Of a DNA stretch of 5,124 bases, positions 1 to 5,124 are shown piece by piece (the first letter of the stretch is position 1; every line of letters begins with the position of its first letter). The notes beneath the pieces were generated by a model, which did not search any database, was not told the origin of the DNA, and saw only the letters and a program-made list of their open reading frames with translations. Made by a program: the position numbers and the translations under genes. The DNA is from Verrucomicrobiales bacterium (GTDB lineage Bacteria > Verrucomicrobiota > Verrucomicrobiia > Verrucomicrobiales > V1-33), in assembly GCA_028293305.1 (NCBI GenBank), contig JAQGPD010000620.1, positions 1 to 5,124 on the forward strand. The letters are read 5' to 3'.

Positions 1-837
1 GGGCACACCGGACGCATCCAATAACAATTCAATCCTGACAAAACCTTTGTTCAATGCCTCCCGGAAAAACAATTCGGTGAAATCAGGATTCAGCCGGGAA
101 TATTTCTCCAAATACAAAGCCTGGTAAAAGCGCCGCAGGACAGGTGCCATTGCCTCATCCGCCGGCCCCAGCTCCCGGAAGGTCCACCCTTCCCTGGCTC
201 CCCGTTTCCGATCCACCCGCAACTGCCGGTTCCTCCAAAAATCCGCCTTCGTGGGATCCTGCCAGGTCACCACCCGGCTAAATATCATCCGGGCGCCTAC
301 TCCCTGGCATTCGCGGATCAGATCCGGTTGTGCCTGCTCATCCAAGGACCTCAACAGAACCGGCCGGTCCGGCCAGATCGTCCGTAAAAAATCCACTGTC
401 GGGCGCACCTGCCCATGCATTCCATCGGCCCATAAGTTGGTGGAAACCAACCAATTATTGACCTGCACCACCCGGTCCATCGCCCGCCGCCGCATCCATG
501 GTCGAAGGCTATGGAAAGCCGCCATCGACCCCGCCCTCCACCACGGATTCGCCAGCCGTCGGACCTCCTCCTCCGCATAGGCCACATATTGAGCCCAGGG
601 CGAAACCACATAACTCCGTCCCGCGTCATCCGTGTCCACGCTGACCGGCAATACCAACTCTCCCACCCGCAATAGCCGCAGGTCCGTCGGCGCATTCGCC
701 ACCCATTGTTCCGGCCCGGCGGACACCATGGGCTCCAGCCACGACCTTGTCTCCCTTCCCACCGCGTCGTCGACCCATGGGAACCCGGCGGCGTCACCGG
801 CGGTTTCCGTCAGGATAAGACCACTCTGACAAATCAT
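1..837 (-). CDS. GNAT-like acyltransferase candidate, 3' partial (runs off left edge)
   Basis: An open frame of 279 codons runs from ATG at 837-835 to base 1 without a stop, so the C-terminus lies outside the window. The ATG overlaps the TGA of the adenylate-forming gene as ATGA, and a strong GGGAGG lies 7 bases upstream, which fixes the start. The N-terminal part contains LPVSVD (residues 63-68), SPWAQYVAYAEEE (79-91) and VVQVNNWLVSTN (123-134). A later block, LYLEKYSRLNPDFT (241-254), precedes what looks like the beginning of a GNAT beta-sheet (GFVRIELLLD, 265-274). From memory, these blocks resemble an uncharacterised GNAT-type protein family of roughly 390 residues found beside F390-synthetase-like genes; this was not checked by search. 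The acetyl-CoA binding loop would lie in the missing part. The role may be acylation or amide formation on the pathway product, but this is inference. There are 13 tryptophans in 279 residues. The gene is certain; the family is moderately supported. Confidence 0.85.
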   Translation of the reverse strand, partial: MICQSGLILTETAGDAAGFPWVDDAVGRETRSWLEPMVSAGPEQWVANAPTDLRLLRVGELVLPVSVDTDDAGRSYVVSPWAQYVAYAEEEVRRLANPWWRAGSMAAFHSLRPWMRRRAMDRVVQVNNWLVSTNLWADGMHGQVRPTVDFLRTIWPDRPVLLRSLDEQAQPDLIRECQGVGARMIFSRVVTWQDPTKADFWRNRQLRVDRKRGAREGWTFRELGPADEAMAPVLRRFYQALYLEKYSRLNPDFTELFFREALNKGFVRIELLLDASGVP

Positions 838-2183
838 ACGGCATCCTCCCAAAGTTGCCTGACTCTTCTCCGTTTCACTCCCGCGGCCTCACCCGCCGGC
901 ATGGGAACGAGTCTTACGGAGGCTTTTCCGCCCATGGTTGTCCAAAGCCGTTCCAGTGCCGCCGCGACCGCTTTTTCACCCGATTCCAACGCCTCTTCCG
1001 GCAGTGAAACCGCCACCTCCAGCGTGGTGGCGCCGGTCTGCCAGACCCGGAAATCCGACACGTCCGCCGCCGCGATCACCGCGCGCACCACACTGTCGCC
1101 AAACACCCGGGTGCGTCCTCCCTGTCCCACTGCCCACAGTCCATCCTCACATCTGCCCTCGATCCTTTTCAGTGCAGTGAACACGTCCTCACCGGCGTCA
1201 TTCCGCACCATCAATACATCCTCCAACCGATGCCGGATCATCGGCTGGGTGGTCCGGCGGAAATCCGTGATGATAGGAATAAAACGTGTTTTTTCCGCAT
1301 CCAACCACTCGCGCTCCACGACCATGGCGTCCTCGTTCAGCCGCATCACGCCCTCGGCATCCGTCGCTCCCAGAAAGCCTTCGGTCGCCTGGTAAATCTC
1401 ATGCACCTTTGCCACCCCGAATCCATCAGCCAGCTCCCGACGGTCCAGCGCATCGCAAGTCTCCGCGCAGCTGACTATTTTTTCAGGCCGCACCTTCACC
1501 CCCGCCTCCAGCAAAACTTTCAGCAGCGAAGGCGGCGCCACCAGCACGGTGGGATCAAAAGCCTCCAGTCTCCGCCAGTGCTCCGCCGCCGGCTTCATGA
1601 GATCGAACCAACAAAACCTCACCCGCCCCCGGCCCGCCGCTTCATACAAACCTCCACCCGCTCTCAAAAAAAGCGCCACCCGATGCCGCCCCGGCACCAA
1701 CCGCTCCATGAATCCCCGGCCCCTTCCAGTCAAAGTCCTATCAAATTCCCGCATGGGCAGAACCTTCCCCAGCACCGTTCCCGCCCAGGCCGAGCGCTCA
1801 GGTCCGGAAGCCAAAAACAAACCCCGCGATCCACTGGTCCCCGACGACAAGCCCACCGTGATGCCCCGGATCTCCGGTGAAAAATCGCGGGTCGCCTCCG
1901 CCTTCAAAGCCACGGTCATCGCCTCGTCCCATGAAATCCCCGCCGTGTTCCAATCCCGGAACCGGCTCATGGCCTCCTGTTTTCCAACAATCGGAACGGT
2001 GCGCCAATCCTCCACCCGCCGACCGGCAAACCGCTCCCGCAGCCAACCGGACCCCCTCAGCACCCGCCGCAAATGAGTCCGCACGCGGTCCTCCTGCCAG
2101 GATTCCAGGTGCGCACGGTCATGCCAGCGGGCCATTCCGCGGCGCGCCCCAACGTAATTCCATAACAAAATTCCGGGATTCAT
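834..2183 (-). CDS. Adenylate-forming enzyme, PaaK / coenzyme F390 synthetase-like
   Basis: A 449-residue protein, close to the usual length of phenylacetate-CoA ligase and F390-synthetase-like enzymes. These adenylate a carboxylate with ATP, often before transfer to CoA or another acceptor. Visible motifs are the Ser/Thr/Gly-rich ATP loop SSGTSGSRG (113-121), SCAETCD (238-244), YQATEG (264-269, equivalent to the Tyr-x-x-Thr-Glu adenine-binding motif), the PIITDFRRTTQPMIRHRLED stretch (303-322) in place of the usual Tyr-x-Thr-Gly-Asp motif, and a C-terminal domain ending in KRRRV (437-441), where a catalytic lysine would be expected. The start at 2183 is chosen over an ATG 14 codons upstream because it forms an ATGA overlap with the MBL gene, has GGAGG 7 bases upstream, and begins where similarity to the family seems to begin. 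The substrate is unknown. The neighbouring SDR, hydrolase and ATP-grasp genes suggest a biosynthetic pathway rather than phenylacetate catabolism or F420 adenylation. Confidence 0.9.
   Translation of the reverse strand: MNPGILLWNYVGARRGMARWHDRAHLESWQEDRVRTHLRRVLRGSGWLRERFAGRRVEDWRTVPIVGKQEAMSRFRDWNTAGISWDEAMTVALKAEATRDFSPEIRGITVGLSSGTSGSRGLFLASGPERSAWAGTVLGKVLPMREFDRTLTGRGRGFMERLVPGRHRVALFLRAGGGLYEAAGRGRVRFCWFDLMKPAAEHWRRLEAFDPTVLVAPPSLLKVLLEAGVKVRPEKIVSCAETCDALDRRELADGFGVAKVHEIYQATEGFLGATDAEGVMRLNEDAMVVEREWLDAEKTRFIPIITDFRRTTQPMIRHRLEDVLMVRNDAGEDVFTALKRIEGRCEDGLWAVGQGGRTRVFGDSVVRAVIAAADVSDFRVWQTGATTLEVAVSLPEEALESGEKAVAAALERLWTTMGGKASVRLVPMPAGEAAGVKRRRVRQLWEDAV
845..850 (-). promoter_or_regulatory. 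Shine-Dalgarno site of the GNAT-like gene
   Basis: The minus strand reads GGGAGG, followed by 7 bases and then the ATG at 837. It lies inside the final codons of the adenylate-forming gene. With the ATGA overlap it supports a translated downstream gene that is only partly in the window. Confidence 0.8.
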
Positions 2184-3016
2184 CCGCAGCCCTCCACTTG
2201 CAGCTCCCGTGCGGTTTTCATGCAATGAAATGGAATCATCCTGACATCCGGCCGGTCCCGGCGCAGTGCCCGCAGTCTGGCAATGGTTTCATGCAGCGCC
2301 CGCCAGTCGTGGGTCACAAACCGCACCGGCCATCGAGGGCCATGTCCCTCCTCCAGCCAATCAATCCGCCACATCGCGTCCGCCACCATAAACACCACGC
2401 CGCCGTCCACGTCCGGAAACATCAGGCCCAGTTGCCCCGGCGCATGTCCCGGCAGCGGCACCGCCCACAAGGTTCCGTCCCCCAGCACATCGGATCCCGC
2501 GGACCATCCCTCCGGCACCCAGCCGGGCGCTTTCGCATCCGAGCAATCCAGCAGCCGCAACCGTTCGGGCAGATCCTCCGGCAACAACCCCGGCAGATGC
2601 GCGGCTTTCAGGGATGCAAAGCCACGCAGATCCCGCGAAGCCGCCCATGCCTCCCGCCCCGCCCAAACCGGCACGCGCGGAAAGTCCTTCAATCCCGCTT
2701 CATGGTCCGCATGGAAATGCGTTAGAAAAACGCCGGCAATCTCCTCCCCTTTCTCCAAAATCGACTGCATCCGCCGCACCGCGGTTTCCTCCGGCCCCAC
2801 CTTCACAGGGAGCATCAGAGGGTAAAGCCGCCACCATCCGGAGCGGCACGCCTCCAGGACCCTCGGCGCATATCCAGTGTCCACCAACAACCAGCCCCGC
2901 GACGTTTTCACCGCGGCGAACAGGGCTGGAAACACCGCCTGCCGCCACGCCCCGCCCTTCACGGCCACCGCTTCCAGATGCCGACAGGATCCCGCTGCAA
3001 ACAGTCGCCAATTCAT
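2180..3016 (-). CDS. Metallo-beta-lactamase-fold hydrolase (lactonase/thioesterase-like)
   Basis: A 278-residue single-domain MBL-fold protein with a complete set of metal ligands: HFHADH (100-105, the H-x-H-x-D-H motif), H191 in GHAPGQ, D213 in VADAMW and H264 in PFHC. DTGY (46-49) closes the first beta sheet as in lactonases of this superfamily. A two-metal hydrolase acting on an ester, thioester or lactone is therefore expected; the substrate cannot be read from the sequence. There is no signal peptide, so it is probably cytoplasmic and not a secreted beta-lactamase. The ATG at 3016 is preferred because RLFAAGSCRHLE follows it, the typical N-terminal strand of this group. In-frame starts further upstream would add a low-complexity Gly/Pro tail. 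Its stop overlaps the start of the adenylating gene (ATGA). It follows the SDR gene after 55 bases, the only gap in the operon. Trp content is high (14 of 278). Confidence 0.93.
   Translation of the reverse strand: MNWRLFAAGSCRHLEAVAVKGGAWRQAVFPALFAAVKTSRGWLLVDTGYAPRVLEACRSGWWRLYPLMLPVKVGPEETAVRRMQSILEKGEEIAGVFLTHFHADHEAGLKDFPRVPVWAGREAWAASRDLRGFASLKAAHLPGLLPEDLPERLRLLDCSDAKAPGWVPEGWSAGSDVLGDGTLWAVPLPGHAPGQLGLMFPDVDGGVVFMVADAMWRIDWLEEGHGPRWPVRFVTHDWRALHETIARLRALRRDRPDVRMIPFHCMKTARELQVEGCG
2191..2195 (-). promoter_or_regulatory. Shine-Dalgarno site of the adenylate-forming gene
   Basis: The minus strand reads GGAGG, followed by 7 bases and then the ATG at 2183. The site lies within the last codons of the MBL gene. 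It decides the start against the ATG 14 codons upstream, which has no comparable site. Confidence 0.8.
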
Positions 3017-3042
3017 CCCTCCACCATATCCATCCCGCCCAT
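3013..3042 (-). other. Possible 9-codon minicistron ahead of the MBL gene
   Basis: In the 55-base gap between the SDR and MBL genes, an ATG at 3042 opens a 9-codon frame (MGGMDMVEG) that ends in a TGA at 3015-3013, overlapping the MBL ATG as ATGA. Two more in-frame ATGs lie inside it. It has no clear ribosome binding site of its own. It could deliver ribosomes to the MBL start, or it may be chance in G-rich DNA. No peptide function is claimed. Confidence 0.25.
3017..3022 (-). promoter_or_regulatory. Purine-rich GGAGGG abutting the MBL start codon (unusual spacing)
   Basis: GGAGGG on the minus strand touches the ATG at 3016 with no spacer, too close for a normal Shine-Dalgarno interaction. 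The overlapping GGTGG (3021-3025) would leave 4 bases. No better in-frame start lies just downstream, so the ATG is still preferred, possibly read by coupling from an overlapping short frame. Confidence 0.45.
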
Positions 3043-3071
3043 CCGGCAACCCGGCAAAGCTGGGTGCGGGC

Positions 3072-4124
3072 CTAGGTCCCGGCCCCGCCATCCGGCGCGG
3101 TCCAGAATGGATAGGGTGCCCCGGACCTCCACCACGACACAAAACGATCCAGCCCCAGACTAACGGTTAGTTCGGGAGCATAACCCAAATCCCGCCGCGC
3201 CGCCGAAATGTCCAGCGTCTGCGTCTCCGACAGCACGCCCACCCCATACCGGGTCAGGGAGGGCTCCTTCCCACGCAGGCGACCCCACCCTTCCAAAATC
3301 CCCGCCACTCCTTGCACCAACCTGGCCGGAACATGGCGGCCGGGCGGCGGAAGATCCAACATTCCAGCCATCCGCGCCAAAATTTCCCACAGCTTCACAG
3401 GTTCGCCGTTGGTGATGTTATAAACTTTTCCCGCCACCCGTTCCCCGGACACCGTGGCCGCCAGAATCAGCGCATCGACCGCGTTTTCGACGCAGGTCAA
3501 ATCCGTCAGGTTGTCTCCATTTCCTATCACCGGAAGCCGGCCCTTTTCCAAAGCCCGGATGAGCCTTGGCAGGATGGACGGATCCCCCGCGCCGATCAAA
3601 GCCCGGGGCCGGATCGTGACCGTTTCCCAACCATCGGACCCGGCTTCACGCACCAGGCCTTCAGCCAACCGCTTCGTCCTGACATAGTCATTGACCGGTG
3701 GCGGAAGGGGCGCGTCCTCCCTTACATTTGTGCCTCCTCCATGGCGGAAATACAGGCTGGGCGTGGAAACATGCACCAGCCGCTCCACCCCCGCCCGCCG
3801 CGCGGCACGGATCACCCGGCGCGTCGCCTGGACGTTGGCCTTTTCAAAATCCGACTTTTTTCCCCAGGGCGATGACAAGGCGCCGGCATGAAAAACAGTG
3901 TCCACATTCCCGCACAGCCTGGCAGCATCCTCATCCTCCTCCGGCGTGCCCAGATCCATCCTCACAAAATCCACCCCCAGCCTTTCCCTGAGCACCTCCC
4001 CGCGCGCGGCGTCCCTTCCCACTCCCCTCACCCGCACCCCCATGCCCCGCAGACGGGCGGCCAGGTGACCGCCCAGAAATCCGGTCACCCCAGTGATGAG
4101 GACATGATTTATTCGCCGTTCCAT
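3072..4124 (-). CDS. NAD(P)-dependent epimerase/dehydratase, 3-beta-HSD-type extended SDR (OleD-like)
   Basis: A 350-residue extended short-chain dehydrogenase. The N-terminal Rossmann motif is TGVTGFLG (11-18), the active site is Ser/Thr in HVSTPS (118-123) with Y147-x-x-x-K151 (DYVRTK), and the IRPRALIGAGD stretch (171-181) is the usual substrate-domain hinge. The overall layout fits the 3-beta-hydroxysteroid dehydrogenase branch, which includes OleD, the ketoreductase of long-chain olefin biosynthesis; these enzymes interconvert a hydroxyl and a keto group with NAD(P). The ATG at 4124 is chosen because the Rossmann strand begins 7 residues later. A longer frame upstream only reads the ATP-grasp gene out of phase. 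The ribosome binding site is weak (GGAT), and the start lies 16 bases inside the ATP-grasp gene, so translation is probably coupled. The protein ends in a Trp- and Pro-containing tail (WWRSGAPYPFWTAP). The substrate is unknown; a sugar-nucleotide epimerase is a less likely alternative. Confidence 0.92.
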   Translation of the reverse strand: MERRINHVLITGVTGFLGGHLAARLRGMGVRVRGVGRDAARGEVLRERLGVDFVRMDLGTPEEDEDAARLCGNVDTVFHAGALSSPWGKKSDFEKANVQATRRVIRAARRAGVERLVHVSTPSLYFRHGGGTNVREDAPLPPPVNDYVRTKRLAEGLVREAGSDGWETVTIRPRALIGAGDPSILPRLIRALEKGRLPVIGNGDNLTDLTCVENAVDALILAATVSGERVAGKVYNITNGEPVKLWEILARMAGMLDLPPPGRHVPARLVQGVAGILEGWGRLRGKEPSLTRYGVGVLSETQTLDISAARRDLGYAPELTVSLGLDRFVSWWRSGAPYPFWTAPDGGAGT

Positions 4125-5124
4125 TCGAGATCCGCAGTGGTCGCCGCCGTCAGCCCCAGGCGCAAGCGCCACGCCTCTTTGGAAAACCAGGCCAAAGTCC
4201 ACGCATTTCCCAGCCACGCGGGCCGGGCGTCCCCGGGGGCACAGGTCACCTCGCGCCCCGCCCGCCACGCGCGCAACCACTCCCCGGCGGCGCCTTTCCT
4301 GACAGATTCCGGCAGCCCATACAGCAGCATCGGCACGCTCAGATGCCTGGGGTCCCCTCCCCCGATATAGCAAGTTTCAGCTCCATGTTCCGCTCCGGCC
4401 CCGGCCCCGCCGGATTTCCAATTTTGTGTTATCAAGCGCCCGGCCTGCGGGATCAAATGCAGCCCGCTGGTGCCTCTGGGATTGCATTCCAAGGGCAATA
4501 TCCCACGACCGGGCACATCCACAAAATCAAAAGCAATCTGGCCGGTGAATCCCGTGGCGGCCACGCACCGCGCCACCCAATCCTCTACCCCGGGATGCCG
4601 CGCCGCCCGGAAGGAAACGCAGGCTCCCGGCCCCGCGGTCCACTCGACCGGATAACTGGCCTGCACGAGCACCCGGCCCCGATCCGCCAAGGCGGTGGCG
4701 CACCATCCACTGCCTGTTAGGAATTCCTGCGCCACCCATCGACGGTCCCGTCCAATGGCCTGCCGGCCCAGCCATTTCCGGTCCGAAGCCTTGCTTTTTT
4801 CATCGCCGGTATTCCAACGCCGCCCCGCCGCCGCGAACCTGGAATAACAAGGTTTCAGAAACCAGTCGCCGGCCAGGTTTCCGGCATCCTCCGCGCTTTG
4901 GATCAGCCGGGTGTCTGGCACAGGCAGGCCCGCGGCGCGCGCGGTTTCGATAAAAGTCCATTTGTTATGCAGCTTCAAAAGCGTCGTGTGATCCGCCGCC
5001 CACAGCCGCGATCCCTCCGGCAGATTCTCCCTCCCGGCGGACAAAGTGAATATTTCCTCACAAACCGGCACCACCATCCTGACTGATTCCCTCCGGCACA
5101 CATCCGCCACCGCCGCCAGGAATC
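4109..5124 (-). CDS. ATP-grasp domain ligase, 5' partial (runs off right edge)
   Basis: The frame is open to the right edge, and 337 complete residues are visible. A GTG at 5110 is not the true start, because FLAA directly upstream continues the helix before VVPVCEEIF (17-25 of the visible part), the end of the pre-ATP-grasp domain. The ATP-grasp fold follows: LHNKWTF (51-57), the phosphate-binding lysine in WFLKP (87-91), the hinge AQEFLTGSGW (131-140), and the metal-binding end QIAFDF (195-200) and LECNPRGTSGLHL (211-223), with E212 and N214 as expected ligands. Such proteins couple a carboxylate to an amine or similar nucleophile through an acyl phosphate. A C-terminal segment of about 110 residues, ending in DLEWNGE, follows the ATP-grasp core and I do not recognise it. 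The closest general resemblance is to the carbamoyl-phosphate-synthase-like ATP-grasp group. It appears to be the most upstream gene in the window and overlaps the SDR gene by 16 bases. The substrate is unknown. Trp is frequent (17 of 337). Confidence 0.9.
   Translation of the reverse strand, partial: FLAAVADVCRRESVRMVVPVCEEIFTLSAGRENLPEGSRLWAADHTTLLKLHNKWTFIETARAAGLPVPDTRLIQSAEDAGNLAGDWFLKPCYSRFAAAGRRWNTGDEKSKASDRKWLGRQAIGRDRRWVAQEFLTGSGWCATALADRGRVLVQASYPVEWTAGPGACVSFRAARHPGVEDWVARCVAATGFTGQIAFDFVDVPGRGILPLECNPRGTSGLHLIPQAGRLITQNWKSGGAGAGAEHGAETCYIGGGDPRHLSVPMLLYGLPESVRKGAAGEWLRAWRAGREVTCAPGDARPAWLGNAWTLAWFSKEAWRLRLGLTAATTADLEWNGE

Noticed and set aside
351..797. Minus-strand open frame (148 codons)
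   Set aside because: It is an out-of-phase reading of the GNAT-like gene with a Gly/Arg/Trp-rich low-complexity product. The correct frame starts at 837 and is open to the window edge.
706..1395. Plus-strand open frame (229 codons)
   Set aside because: Antisense to the adenylate-forming gene and the start of the GNAT-like gene; Ser/Thr/Pro-rich with no recognisable motif.
1877..2725. Long plus-strand open frame (282 codons)
   Set aside because: It lies opposite the MBL and adenylating genes, is rich in Pro, Arg, His and Ser with no domain, and crosses the ATGA junction. It is an antisense shadow of GC-rich coding DNA.
3040..3060. CCGGG-TTG-CCGG inverted repeat in the SDR/MBL gap as a terminator
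   Set aside because: The stem is only 4 bp, there is no T-run, and the genes continue in the same direction. It is too weak to call.
3017..3142. N-terminal extension of the MBL gene (42 extra codons)
   Set aside because: It would overlap the SDR gene and add a Gly/Pro-rich tail before the conserved N-terminal strand. The ATG at 3016 fits the family start.
4125..4373. N-terminal extension of the SDR gene (83 extra codons)
   Set aside because: The extension reads the ATP-grasp gene out of phase and gives an Arg/Gly-rich product. The Rossmann fold begins just after the ATG at 4124.
5108..5110. GTG as the start of the ATP-grasp gene
   Set aside because: The frame stays open upstream to the window edge and the pre-ATP-grasp fold would be cut in the middle, so the gene is 5' partial.

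Overview
The window is a gapless stretch of one operon on the minus strand. Five protein-coding genes read from the right edge to the left edge: an ATP-grasp ligase (start lies beyond the right edge), an extended SDR / 3-beta-HSD-type NAD(P)-dependent oxidoreductase, a metallo-beta-lactamase-fold hydrolase, a PaaK/F390-synthetase-like adenylate-forming enzyme, and a GNAT-like transferase candidate whose end lies beyond the left edge. Successive genes overlap by 16 bp, are separated by 55 bp, then overlap by 4 bp (ATGA) twice. No intergenic stretch is longer than 55 bases. I see no RNA gene, mobile element, CRISPR array, terminator or convincing promoter; the operon promoter is expected beyond the right edge.

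The DNA is GC-rich, and the coding strand is richer in G than in C. All five proteins have bacterial sequence character and four are notably rich in tryptophan. None has a recognisable signal peptide or membrane span in the visible part, so the products are probably cytoplasmic. The host is a high-GC bacterium. I cannot place it in a phylum from this window; a Gram-negative such as a proteobacterium or a member of the Verrucomicrobiota is only a guess.

The set of genes looks like a small-molecule biosynthesis pathway rather than housekeeping. The adenylating enzyme could activate a carboxylate, the SDR could reduce or oxidise a keto/hydroxy intermediate, the MBL-fold enzyme could cleave a thioester, ester or lactone, and the ATP-grasp and GNAT-like proteins could form amide or peptide-like bonds or transfer an acyl group. 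The adenylating enzyme plus SDR pair invites comparison with OleC/OleD of the olefin/beta-lactone pathway, but no OleA-like ketosynthase is visible here, and the MBL enzyme would take the place of the alpha/beta hydrolase OleB. The pathway product is unknown to me. The last gene reads through the left edge without meeting a stop, so a search limited to closed reading frames would miss it.
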